Positions 45,096-57,155 of a stretch of DNA of 64,000 nucleotides are shown piece after piece. Under the pieces are notes generated by a model that saw only the letters and a program-made list of their open reading frames with translations, ran no database searches and had not been told where the DNA came from. Origin of the DNA: Sarocladium kiliense (taxonomy: Eukaryota > Ascomycota > Sordariomycetes > Hypocreales > Sarocladiaceae); NCBI GenBank assembly GCA_030734395.1, contig JAUZTG010000016.1, positions 1,178,001 to 1,242,000 of the forward strand, read 5' to 3'. The translations under genes and the position numbers were made by a program. Position 1 is the stretch's first letter; each line of letters starts with the position of its first letter.

Positions 45096-46295
45096 ATGAG
45101 CAAACCTCTTCTCCGAATACCCTATACCGAGATTCTATCCGCTCCGGCAGTCATCCCAGCTACTGCAACCACCCTTCCCGCAGCCCTCGATGCTATCCAA
45201 AACTTCCTCAGCGCGCCTTCACCACCCGGCCTTGACCTTCCACCAAAGACAGTCGTCCTCACCGGCGCTGGCGTTTCGGTAGCTTCTGGCCTTGCTGATT
45301 ATCGAGGTGTTAAAGGGACATATCGTGTCAACAAGACCTATCGTCCTATCTACTATCACGAGTTTCTCGCCAGCCATGAAGCTCGCAAGCGATACTGGGC
45401 CAGGTCGTTTCTCGGATGGAGTTCACTTCACAAGGCAACGCCTAATGCTGGTCACTATGCCGTTCGTGATCTCGGCGATCTTGGGGTAGTAAGGAGTGTC
45501 ATCACGCAAAATGTCGATTCTTTCCACCCAAAGGCGCACCCAAGGATACCAACACTTGAATTGCACGGCTATCTGAGAGCAACGGTCTGCACTAGCTGCA
45601 GGTCTGAGTATTCCCGTGACGAATTCCAAAGCCAACTCGCCAGGCTTAACCCGCGCTGGGCTGAGTTGCTCCGCCAAGCTCTGGAATCAGGAGCCCTAAA
45701 TACGGAGGATCCCGTCGAGAAGCGGTTTCGAGGTCTCAAGACCAATCCAGATGGCGACGTGGATCTTCCCGATGCACCTTACACCACCTTCAGATATCCT
45801 CCCTGCCCACGCTGTCTCCAAAACCCTACTGAGAAGAAGGACGGCGACCGACATCTCGTGAAAGCGGATTCTGAGGGTGCCTGGACTCCACCAAGCACAG
45901 GCGGCATACTCAAGCCCGCCGTTGTCATGTTTGGCGAGAGCATCGCGACTCATGTTAAGACAGCCGCTGAGGATGCCATCGACGGCGCCGGAAAGCTTCT
46001 TGTCCTTGGTACCTCACTTGCCACATACTCGGCTTGGCGCCTTGCAAAACGGGCCAAAGACCGTGGTATGCCGATTGCAATAGTGAACATGGGCGGCGTG
46101 CGCGGCGAGGAAGCCTTCTTCAGCGACCTGGCCCTGGACCAGCATGGCGAGCAAGGCGTTAGGGTCGAGACTTCGACAGACGAACTGCTGCCGGCTCTCG
46201 TAAGGGAGCTGAAAGCACATCCAGAACCAGGGACACTGACCGAGAACAATGCTCCAAGGGAGAACTCGAGTATGTTCAAGGACATGCTCTCATGA
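45096..46295 (+). CDS. Sirtuin, NAD-dependent deacylase (SIRT4/class II-like)
   Basis: A single exon of 399 aa from the first in-frame ATG. VVLTGAGVSVASGLADYRGV is the NAD loop, RYWARSFLGW follows, and ITQNVDSFHPKAHP carries the Q-N-V-D ribose contacts. His157 in LELHGYLRATVC is the catalytic base. Two CxxC pairs (CTSC and CPRC) form the zinc site, with a long insert between them. GGILKPAVVMFGESI and LLVLGTSLATYSAWRL complete the fold. The GAGxSxxSGLADYRG and HPKAHP variants resemble the SIRT4/bacterial class II group. Such enzymes deacylate lysines, often in mitochondria. Upstream of the ATG the frame stays open for 50 codons and reads like a presequence. Convergent with the DUF5321 gene at 56 bp. 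Confidence 0.9.
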   Translation: MSKPLLRIPYTEILSAPAVIPATATTLPAALDAIQNFLSAPSPPGLDLPPKTVVLTGAGVSVASGLADYRGVKGTYRVNKTYRPIYYHEFLASHEARKRYWARSFLGWSSLHKATPNAGHYAVRDLGDLGVVRSVITQNVDSFHPKAHPRIPTLELHGYLRATVCTSCRSEYSRDEFQSQLARLNPRWAELLRQALESGALNTEDPVEKRFRGLKTNPDGDVDLPDAPYTTFRYPPCPRCLQNPTEKKDGDRHLVKADSEGAWTPPSTGGILKPAVVMFGESIATHVKTAAEDAIDGAGKLLVLGTSLATYSAWRLAKRAKDRGMPIAIVNMGGVRGEEAFFSDLALDQHGEQGVRVETSTDELLPALVRELKAHPEPGTLTENNAPRENSSMFKDMLS

Positions 46296-46351
46296 GCGGA
46301 GCTGTGTAGGTATCGTTTGAGTGGAGGTTCTGTCATATAGACTGTTTTGAA

Positions 46352-47039
46352 TTAGAAGAAACTGCCGAGACTCGAAGTCTTTGGTTTAGAAGTTAATGGG
46401 CCATTGCTCGGCTCCTCCGTTGACTCAATCTGCTCCGACTTCGCTTGTTGCGCCTCGGCCGCTCGTTTCGCCTGCTCTGCTTTATTGGCTTTCGCTTTGC
46501 TGGCCTTACGTGTGGCATCGTCCTTCTCAATCGCCTTCAGCACTGGAACATGGTCAGCACATACTCGTAGAACGGCCTCTCTTAAACGGTAACCGCAACT
46601 TACCCTCTTCCCAATCCGCTTCCTTTTTCGGGTCTCCGGTTCCGAGCATCCTCTCCACATCCACATTCTCTCCTCTCTGTATCTTCTCGACCACCTCTTT
46701 CAGAAGCCCAATGCGGACCTCTGTCTGGCGCATATGACGTTCGAACGAGTTCCGCATCGTGATCATCTGGATGGACATGGAGCCAATGCATAGGAATATG
46801 ACGATGAAGAAAGTCGCGGGGTTCCAGTCCTTTGAGCGCCGTGCCTTGAGCTCCTGACGATTCTCCTTACGTAGAAATTTGGGAACCAGCGACTTCCAGA
46901 AACCGGCATCGACGATAGTAGCCGGCGCAGAACTGTAGGAGCGTAGCTGAGGATGGTCGACTTGACGGGAAAGTGACGGCGAGAAGGAGGAGAGTGGCTT
47001 CGCCCGTACTGCGCGAACAGAGCACCTTTGAAGAGACAT
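46352..47039 (-). CDS. DUF5321-type mitochondrial membrane protein
   Basis: Model: complement(join(46352..46542, 46604..47039)), giving 208 aa. The N-terminus SLQRCSVRAVRAKPLSSFSP is an amphipathic, Arg/Ser-rich leader typical of mitochondrial import. A conserved core follows: SKDWNPATFFIVIFLCIGSM contains the single membrane segment (about 80-100). Next is RHMRQTEVRIGLLKEVVEKI, then RGENVDVERMLGTGDPKKEADWEEV. This arrangement matches the fungal family DUF5321 as remembered, whose function is undetermined. The tail is a Lys/Ala/Glu coiled segment ending in Ser/Pro-rich sequence. A single-pass inner-membrane protein with a matrix or intermembrane coiled coil is an inference. Divergent from separase, with 385 bp between the ATGs. 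Confidence 0.75.
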
Positions 47040-47424
47040 TGCGCTGGTCCTCAAGACTGTGATGGCCTGATTTGTCGTCGATGGAGTTTCGCTTCTCCTG
47101 TTTCTGACCAGAAAAAAACGTGGTCGTGAGCACACGAATGGACCGTCGTCCGGATTTCGGTACGCCAGAGTCCGCGCACAGACCATCTGAACGGTTGGCA
47201 AAAGCCGGTTGCCCGTAGCGACGACACGACCCACCCACATCGTCCACAGTGACAATCACCGTTAAGCTTGTGGATTCCTCTGCTTTTGGATCGTCAACGA
47301 ATCTCGAATTATTTGTTTCTTGCGAAGACGAAGCCCTCGCTCTTGCATCTTTGGGTAACCAGGAGGAAAGGAGCGGAAAGATTATCCGGCATCACAGGGG
47401 CGGTATGCTCACATTACGACCATC
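47040..47424. promoter_or_regulatory. Bidirectional promoter, DUF5321 gene / separase
   Basis: 385 bp separate the ATGs. No obvious TATA box or known cell-cycle element was identified by eye. Confidence 0.5.
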
Positions 47425-50400
47425 ATGACCTCAATAACGGCAGACCTTGACGCGGTCAAGGTTGCCGTCTCATCAACATCGACATGCACGCCTGCGACGA
47501 TTGTAGCTCTCAAAGAGCTTCTCTTGGCTGAAGACGCTTCGGCAGTAAGACAAAAATCACGCGCAGCAACCACCACAACCACCTCAAGAAATGCGTCCAA
47601 CAAATCGAAAGCTCCAACTTCGAACACAGAAGCCGCGCCGAAGCCGACGTTGAGCTCGAAGGAGAGAATTGCGCTGGCGACACATGTCATCAACGCCACA
47701 GTCAAGTCTCTTAGCGAAGCTTCGAAACCGCCTCGACCTACTACACCTGCGAAGCAGTCATCTTATGAAGATCTCGCTCGGTCACCTAGCCGCCGAAGGA
47801 CCCTTCGAAGGTCCACCTCGACACCTTTGTCGCCGATACAGCCGCGGACGCTCAATCGCGTAGCAACATCACCGGTCATTACAACGAAGGCAGGCGTGAA
47901 GACAAGTCTGCAGACTCAGGCGACTCGATGCCTCGCAACAGTGGAATGCGCGCGCATCGCCTTCGCCACGCTTCGGGCTGCCAAGGGGCCAATCAAGCCT
48001 GAACAGACCGATTTTCAGCTCGAGCAGGGTATCTGTGTACTGGTTGGAAAGCTCACAGGTCTGGGATTGTACGAGCAGGCCATAAAGGAGCTGAGGACAC
48101 TGCAGAAGAGGCTCGACATCCACGCGCCACCTGAAGCCAAGGCAGACACTAGTTCGAAGGCTACAGCAGAAAAGGTCACGGTGTCTGACCTCTTGAACTA
48201 CCACGGAACGGTCTCTAAGGCTAGCCTGTCTGTCGTTACCGCATGCCAGGTTCAGCTTTTGAAATGGGTGGCAGCCACGAAGAAACCGGCCTACATCGAG
48301 CCACTCCTCGAGTACCTTCGAGAAACGCATGCAAACTCGCCAGTCAATCTGCTGCAACGCCTCGCCAAGGAGAGCGAAAAAGAAGCAGCTAAAGCAGCCC
48401 GAACAATGGCTGCACTTTCGCACGCACTCTTTGCCATGGCCCCCAGCGTATCAAGCTCTGAAGATACTGTCGCCGTCGAACCACGCCTCAGCGTGAGCCC
48501 CGAAATCGCATTCAAACTCCAATCACTTGCTTTTCGAACACAATTGCGGTGGTGGGCGATTGCTGGACACAAGGGAAGCGTTGATGATGACGTGCTGACT
48601 CCGTTCTCTCGCTGTATGCGAGCTTTCACGAGACGACACCAGACCGACCACGCAGCAACTCATATCACTATTGCTTCGGAGTACCACCAAATCAATGATA
48701 TCATCAAAACTCAGGATCGATATCCCGCGTCATCCTCAAAGGAACCGACTGCCTTGATATACAATATCCTGGGGTCAACCGCGCAAACTGCTAGATGCTA
48801 CGATGAGGCGTACAGCTGGTTCCAGAGGCTGCAAGACATGGACACCAGCGATACTTCATCCGTGGCCTCCTGCTCCCTGGCAGCTCGCATCCTCGCTGTT
48901 GCACTGAAGCGAGCTATGCTTGATCCTAGTATTGAGCAGCTGGTGGCAAGTGTGACGAACAGCTTGGACGGCACTCTCAGCGGCACTGCCTCGGAGCTTA
49001 ACGACCTCTTCGAAAGCATTTCGCTTTGCCGACGATCAGTGGTAGGCCTTCTCATGAGCAACTGGACCTCCGCGTCGAATGACACGCCGGTCTCCGACAG
49101 TCTCAAGGGCCTCTTGAAAACATTCGTCACGAAGTACCCTCGATTTGTGAGACGGTGGCTCGGCTCTCCTCCACGTAAAGATGCTTCAGCAAAGCAACTA
49201 CTTCAGTTTGATCAACGGCGCCAAACACTCGCGCCGCTGATGGGTCAGCTTCTTGATGCGACATTGGCGGTGGCAAAGGCTGACCTCGATGTGGCCACGG
49301 CCGAGACCTGGCTGGATATTGATGAGGTCCTCCAAGATGGCCTCTCTATAATCGACGCTATCCACGACCCTACAGCGAGAACAGATCAGATGGCGCCATA
49401 TACCGTCAAAATCTCCAACCTCTACCTATCCAAGTTCCTTCAACTACGGAAGGAAAAAGAGAAGTCAAAGGAGTCAAGTACGATGCTTTTACAGTGCTTG
49501 AACAGGTCCATTGACGCGATCAAAGACCGCTCGCCTGCCGAGAAAGAGAGAGGCCAACTGTCGACTAAGCTGGAGCTTCTCGCTGATCTGTGCAAGCGAG
49601 GCGGTCGCAACGAGGATGCTATCACCAACTTGCGCTCGATCTGCACTAACATGGTCGAGGCTGGTATTCTCAGCCGAGTTGCAACGCTTCTGACCTCGCA
49701 GCCGCCTGCTGTTGCATGGTCATGTGATGAGAAAGCAGCAACACTTTCTCGGACTTTGCGTTCTATTGCGAAACTCGACCAGTCATGGAACGACTGGACC
49801 TTCTTCCTCCCTGAGCTCGACAGGGCTGCAGTTGTAGAGCACCTTCTGCATATCACTCGCAAAGGCACAGGCTCAACCGAGCCTCTCAGGCTCCATGATC
49901 CTGCAATGGCGGCTCTGCTTCGTCTGTATTCACTTGATCGGTTCCCTCTTCGACGACTCAGGACTCTACTGTTCTTGTATTCTCAGGCACTTGACAATGC
50001 GGAGGAGCTCGAAAAGATCACGCCGCAACTCGACCAGGCCCTGGAAAAAGTGATGCAGGCCGAACTGGCAGAGGATTCCCAACTCGCTCAGTTCTCTAAA
50101 CATCTTGAAGCCTATTATGGTTCCCTTTCGTCCATGGCCGGCATCAACTCGTTCCCCAGTCAAGGCCTACGAGACGCTTTGATAACATGGAAATCGCAGC
50201 TCAATAGCTGTCAGTCTCGGGAGGATCTTCTGAAGGTCATCGACGACCCTGAAAGTGTCATGGAGCACCTCAACTCGATCAGCGAGCTGGCAAACCTCAA
50301 GGGCGAGGCGCAGATGCAGCTCACTCTCTCGGACCTAAGCATCGCCCTCTCGAAGCTATGGGAGGGCCCGGGTGTAGACAGGCTTATCACCCACCAGAGC

Positions 50401-53400
50401 AACCTTGCTACCCAGTACGTCGGCATTGGTCTCTATGCGCAAGCGGCTGCCACGCTGAAGGAGACAGAGGAGATCATCGCTCAAAACCCGGAGGTGTCTC
50501 ACCGAGTGCTGGCAGAATTCCATCTTTCACATGCGGAGTATCTCGCTGGCATCGGTCGGAGCGATGAAGCGTAAGTAGAGAAATGTTCACCACATTGTCA
50601 TCATTTGCTGACTTCATGTAGGGGAACTCAACTAATGCAGGTCGACCGTTTCTGTGGTGTCACTGCGTCTGCCGATGCCAAGCCTCAGTATGCGTTACGG
50701 CCACCCCTGTCCTACTATGTCCAGTCTCTTGTGGCCTTGCAGACTGGAGACATCGCCCAGGCTCTGTCGTCGATTAAGGCAGGAATTCGAGCGCTGACCC
50801 ATGACTGGAACAAGCTTGAGGGAGTTATCAAAGCGAACGCGGATGCCAGCGAGTCAAGCATCCTGAGCAAGAGCTCCAACAGCAGCTCCGACACTTCCAA
50901 TGCTGTCAGCTTCATGGGCCCACGCTTCTGGGCTCTCGCGCCGTCATTCCTACGAAGTTTGCTGCAAATATCTACCGTCTACGCCCACATCGGCATGTAC
51001 CAAGAAACCGTTTACTACGCTGAGTACGCTGGAAGAATCGCCGAAGGCACAAGATCGACACTCTACCGCGCACAAGTAGCGACATGGATTGGAACAATCT
51101 ACTCGAAGGCCTGCAAGCTGGACAAGGCAGCTGATCTACTGGTTCAGGCCAAGGACTACATTCCGGACGATGTGTGTGCTGCAAGGGTCAGACTCGCGAG
51201 TGAGCTGGCAGGATTTTACAGGGACATTGGAGAGAACGAGGAGTCGGCGGAGTATTTCCGCATCGCTGAGGAAACTGCGCAGAAGTTGAATGAGATGCAA
51301 AAGGCTGAGATGCCGCCTGCTGGCGAGCAGCAAGTGAAGAAGGCGGCTGTCAAGGCTACTCCAGCAGCCAGGACCACCCGAGGTACGAGAGCTGCAGCCA
51401 GAACGACTACTACTACGACGACCAGAGCAACCAGGCGTACGGCAGCACCGAAGCCGAAGCCAGCTACATCTGTGCAAATACCAGAAGCACCGCAAGACCT
51501 CTATCGGTCTTCACTTACAGCTTCTGTTGCGTTGTCTCGTGCATTGACCTTCATCCAACAGCGCGATTGGGAGGCAGCCCTAGCCAGCCTCGCCGCAGTC
51601 CGAGATATGCCGAAGTTGCTCGGAACATTGTCTCAGGAGCAGATCGTTACTGCCACTTCACTGATTGGCCAGAGCATGGAGCTGATGATCAAAGATCCTG
51701 TCTTTTCAGTCATGCAAGACTCAACAATTTCCTTCCCAGCAACATCAGCTGCTTCGGCAAAGGCCGCCATGGAGCGGATGTCGCCAGGCAAATCCCCACC
51801 AGCGAAGGGAAAAGCTGTCGCAGGGGCCAAGAAGGGAGCAAAGGAGTCCTTGGGAGTACCCTTATTCGCCAACGCACTTGTGAAGGCCCAGGAGCTCCTA
51901 CTGGAAGCTCACTCGACTGGTCTCACATCCTCGGATAGTGCTATGGTTCATCGCATCTCGGCTCTGCTCCAGAGCACGGTCATCATGCTGTCTGCAACTT
52001 CGGCCACCAGAGCGATGACTGGGAGCTCACCTGCATTCGCCACCGTTGCGGCAGAGCTTGCGCGCAATGTTGTCTGGAAAAGAGAGCTTATGACACTGAA
52101 GGCGACCAGCATACCTCTTCCGCACAAGAAGGCCATTGCTCCTAGACGCTCGAGTCTAGGACTAGTGTCGGATATGACAAGGCTGCAGACTAATTATATT
52201 GAGATGGTCCCGAAGAACTGGTCGGTCATTTCCATGTCTCTCAGCGACAATCACCACGACCTCTATATCACCAAGTTCCAAGCCGGGCACTCCCCCTTTG
52301 TCCTGCGACTGCCACTTGAACGCGCAAACTCGCGTGACGCTGACGCCGGTATCTTCAACTTCGCGCATGGACAGGAGGAACTCTTAGACATTATCAAGCA
52401 TGCCAACGAAACTTGTCACTCTGCGAAAGATTTCAATGTCAAGGGCGAGAGGACAGCATGGTGGGAAGAAAGAGAGGCTTTAGACGAGCGCTTAAAGGAG
52501 CTCCTTGAGACTATCGAGGGCACCTGGCTGGGTGGCTTCAAGGGCATCTTCTCACAACACCACAGGAGGCCTGACCTACTCGCACGATTCCAGAAGAGCT
52601 TTCAGAAGATCCTTGACGGCTGCCTTCCATCACGCAACAACAGGATGGCGCACGGCAAGAAACCAGCGAAGCCGCAAGGTGTTACTCTCGACCCAAGGAT
52701 TCTCGACCTCTTTATTGGACTGGGGGATCCTTCAGAGCCCACCAATGACTTTGATGAGGCTCTCAATGACCTCCTCTACTTCGTGGTGGACATCCTTCAA
52801 TTCCACGGAGAGCGCAATGCTTACGATGAGATCGACTTCGATGCCATGGTTGTGGAGACCTATGATGCCCTTCGTGGGTACTATGCCGCTTTGAACAGAG
52901 GCTTCGGGCGCGAGGACGGTGCTCATACGATTCTTGTCCTTGACAAGGCGCTTCATGCTTTCCCATGGGAATCTATGCCCTGCATGGACGGCCTCGCAAT
53001 ATCTCGTGTCCCCTCTCTCTCCTGCCTTCGTCGTCTCCTGACCGAAGCTAACAAGCCTACCAACGAAGACCGGGCAGTTGGCCACTATGTATCTGCTTCC
53101 ACTGGCACATATGTTCTCAACCCATCTTCAGACCTGAAGAACACACAGCGGTTCTTCCAGCCGTCATTCGCATCCCACCTTCCTGCCTGGACGAGCCACG
53201 TCAACCAGGCCCCCAACGAGTCGGATTTCGAAACCGCGCTGTCAAGTTCTGAGATCTTCCTTTATTTCGGCCACGGCAGCGGTGCACAATACGTTCGTTC
53301 CTCGCGCATCCGCGCTCTTGAGCGCTGCCGTCCAGCTACGTTCCTCATGGGATGTAGCTCTGCAGCACTATCTACAGCCGGCGCATTCGAGTGTCATGGC

Positions 53401-53712
53401 CCCGTCTGGAATCACCTCGTTGCCGGATGTCCGGCCGTGGTGGGCACACTTTGGGATGTGACGGACAGGGACATCGATCGGTTCGCAGGACGGGCCTTCG
53501 AAGAATGGGGACTTTTTGAGAGGGGTACCTTCAAAGATGAGAAGAAACAAGGACGTGCGGTGAAGACGGGCGGGATGAGTATTGGTGTTTCGCTGACCGA
53601 GGCGGTTGCAAGAGCGAAGGAGGTGTGCCGCTTCAGGTATCTGAATGCGGCGGCGGTGGTGCAGTATGGAATCCCGGTGTATATTTCACGGGAGGATGAG
53701 CAGGGGTCCTAG
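47425..53712 (+). CDS. ESP1: Separase (caspase-like cohesin protease)
   Basis: Model: join(47425..50570, 50622..53712), giving 2078 aa. The N-terminal three quarters is alpha-helical, solenoid-like sequence with a basic, low-complexity linker (about 1295-1335, ARTTRGTRAAARTTTTT). The C50 protease domain occupies about the last 450 residues. HTILVLDKALHAFPWESMP begins the core, EIFLYFGHGSGAQYV carries catalytic His1933, and ATFLMGCSSA carries catalytic Cys1960, followed by VAGCPAVVGTLWDVTDRDID. Separase cleaves the cohesin subunit Scc1/Rad21 at anaphase onset and is restrained by securin; Aspergillus bimB and fission yeast cut1 are orthologues. Length and a single intron fit filamentous fungi. 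Confidence 0.95.
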
Positions 53713-56700
53713 ACGGCTTCACTTTGAGGATGATCATGTGCTAGACTAGGAAGCGAGACGGTGTTTGTTCACGCGCAAGCATGCCAGCATAGCGAGGGCG
53801 TTTGTTTTTCTCATCAGGATAGGATGGATTGTTTCCCACGCATTGGTCATTTGCTGTAATTGATCATATCAAAAGACCCTTTGGGCCATTCTTTAAGCGC
53901 TTGGCTAGACCAGTGAAGAGGGCATTGTACAAAAGGGGCAAGTGTGATCTCTTAATCCCCGTGAGTTAATCTCATGGCACTCACACACTGGGTCCAATTC
54001 CGTCCTTGGTCCGGGACTATCGGAGGTTTTAACCAAAACATGGTTTCAAAGTAGCGGTACCGTTGGCGGGTGCAAGATAACATCTTGATACGGTCGCTGA
54101 TCACTCGGTGCTTCCCAAAGGTGCAATTGGTGGCGGTGATTAATATAGGTAGGGGTCGACATATGCGCTGAATCCCGGTCTCGCCTACATTGAAACCCCT
54201 TGGCATCGTTTTGACTCGCCTTGACCAGGTATGCAGTCTTAAGGCTTTCCAATGGGACTCAGGTTGCGTCTTTTTTCTTTCACCCTAATGGTATGGTGCC
54301 GAACTTTTGTAGAAGTCACGCCATGCATTTCGATAAGTTGGAACTTGAGAATATTCCCTAGTCGAGGAGGACGCGGCTTTGCTTTCAGCGCCTTTCCCGG
54401 ATTCGTTGGGATGACTACCGGCACAGGTGCCAGTGAGATTTCAAACAGCGCGTCTCGTTCGTTTCATACGATCTTGGCACTGGAATATAAGGCCATCCCT
54501 CAATAAGAGTTTCGAAGGCAGACCGTTTGTCCATATAAGGGCCACTTTGGGACAATACGTACCAGTGCTTTTCTATCAGAGTGAAGCAGTCCTGATTCAA
54601 TGGCGCACAGGACTGGTCGTACAGGCCGATCGCCAAAGGTCTCATTCTCTCGGGTAGGACAGACCGAGGAAGTGACGGCCACGCGATGTGAGTATGACGA
54701 GACGGGATGAAAAGGGAGGATCTCGTTCATGCGACGATTACGGAAAGGGATGTGTTAGTCTTGGACGAGGCACTACCTAGGTAGCACTGTCAACGGCGAG
54801 CGCTTGTAGTGGTGGGACGAAGTGCAGTCTTATGCAGCTGGGCGATGAGAGAATGAAGTGCAAGGGCACAATGACGATAATAAACAATGTCAGTATGAGG
54901 ACATCATCACCGTGACGATTGGAGGTATGACGTAGATCGGAGAAGCTTGTGAATTCAGGAACACGCAGCAAGAGTAGATGCACCGTTGATAGCTTTGATG
55001 TACAGTTGCATCCAAAAGTTCCTCATCTGGCTACTGGTCAGGGTGGCAAGTCTATGCATGACGTTGCAACACGAATGAGGCTGATCTGACGGGTGATTGC
55101 GCTTCGAAGGGTTTACATCGAATTGACTCGTCGAATGATGCTTGCGGGGATTTGCCCCATGATTCCCTGCAGTGGTTGCAGCAAGGTCAGCAATAACGGC
55201 AGGCAACTCAGCGGTGCAGAGGTGTCTTGTGCCTAGAACCGGCGTTGGCGGCATTATCGTTTGTGGCGCTCATGCATATTGGTAACAATGCATTGCCTTG
55301 TCGTTGAACAAACAGGCCGGGCAATTGCTTAACGGCGCTGCTGGCACGTGCGGAGTCCCCCAGACTTGGCCTCACGACTCCCGCGATTCCGCCGCAAAGC
55401 TTCAAGAGAGGAGCAGGACAGTGCTAGATTGGGGGCTAAATGGTCTGGACCTGATATGCCCGTCTGGTCAGGAGCATGACCTGCAGACAGTCCTATGGGC
55501 AGTGTGGCGAATGTCTGGGTCAGCATTGGCCATGTGTTGATGCTTCGAGAGTGCATCGCGTTCGATGGAGCGAGAAACGGGCCATGTCCAGTGACACCTG
55601 TCTGTGCAGGTGTATGCAATGTGCCGTTGCACATAAGATTCCATGGGCTGTGGTATAGGGGGTGGCTTCCGGGGTATGCATCGGGCCAATCGACTCGTCT
55701 GGACGTGCAAATCTCCATCTGTTGTTTGCAGCTGGCCGATCCGGTCACTTGGCCTCCGGATACTACATTGGATTGCTTTGGGCTGTCGTGCTCGCTTGGA
55801 CTTGCACTGCATTAGGAAGAATCTGGCCCCTGGAGTTTGAGAGGCAAGAAGTCAAGGTCGTGCATGTATGTGCACGGAAGTGAAGATATGCGGGTGCCAC
55901 AGAGCGAGGAGGGCGGGGATGGTCACACCTGCTGTGGGTGACTACGAAGCAGGACCGTGAGATGCAATTATGATGATGGTAGGAAGGAGCACCTTTGATC
56001 CGATTCCTCGTGAAAGGATTGTACCTGCCCTCTGGTCATGCACCGAGCAAGGTCGCACCTTCTGTCTGTCCCTTATGGCAATGGCCGCCTGCACTTGCCC
56101 TCGCTTTTCACAATTGCTGCTGTCATCTGCTGCGTCTTGCCCTCATTGAGTGTGCATCCCACCTTCCCTACGTCGTGTGATTGATTGCCTAAGGCCCTTG
56201 AACTAGCCGCCTTCAGCCTCCACCCAGGTCACCGCCAGCCCAACTTGGAGGTCAAGTATCGATCAATCAACATCGTCGAATCGAAACAACAATGTGGTCT
56301 GAAGTTCCGAAACCATCCCAACAAACACTCCATTGAAGGCATTGTCATAACCACGGTTCTCCTGAAATTTCGTGTCTTCTTCATAAGGTAAGCTCTGACC
56401 CATCTTCGCCAAGGACTTCAGAGCCAGCCACCACGCTTCACACCCACCCCAAACCAACCCAATCGTCGCCGACAAGCGCCAACGTCGACGCCAGCGAACG
56501 CCGGCTCAGTCACTGACGGCCGTTTTCCCTCGCCAAACAAGACGCTGAAGAACGCCCTATCCATTGCACGAATGCCAGTGTCGAGCACCAGCGTCAGTGC
56601 TGCTTGCTAATCCTCACTACTTCTACCACTGCTATCCCACTCAACCCCAGATTTCTCCCTCCACCTTTCATCGTCTCCGCTTTCCAGCACTTCATCCGGC

Positions 56701-57155
56701 TTAACCGTTTTCTCCTCGCCAGGCTTTCGACCCCGTCCTCGCCCTCATCCTCGGCCCCAACCTCGCATCTGCCGTTCGTTCGCACGACTTCATATCCGCG
56801 ATCCGAACGCTCTCACAGCCCGCATCCGAGTGCAATTCGTTCGAGTCGGACGTCAGTCCCGTCCATCGATTTCCAACTTTCATTCACCAACTGTTTGGAC
56901 TCCGGGCCTGCGCGCTCGTGCATGCGCTGCGGGGACCCTCTCTTTGCGTGTCGCAGCCGGCCCTCGGCCACGCGTCAAGAAAGGACCCTCTCTCGATTGA
57001 TGAGAGTCTCGCACACTATCTTTGGAGGCTTGAATCGAACTGAAACCTGCGAGGCAACGTGAGCAATGCTCATGTCGAAGTCACCAACAATCACCAGGCT
57101 CTTCATCTGATCGCGCAGTCAGCGTCCGCTTTTGCGCGCTCACCCTTCCGACAAC
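53713..57155. other. 3.4-kb gene-free region upstream of the Zn2Cys6 regulator
   Basis: The largest gap in the window. Open frames on both strands (up to 139 codons) show no domain, signal peptide or coherent composition. The last 700 bp are pyrimidine-rich and probably a long 5' leader of the regulator gene. A non-coding RNA or an extended promoter is possible but not demonstrable here. No tRNA was found. Confidence 0.5.

Noticed and set aside
55329..55748. 139-codon minus-strand open frame in the 3.4-kb gap
   Set aside because: No family recognised. Overlapping frames of similar length occur on both strands here, as expected from base composition.
55001..57100. Possible tRNA or other small RNA genes
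   Set aside because: I looked for B-box-like GGTTCGA sequences paired with an A-box. No cloverleaf could be drawn.
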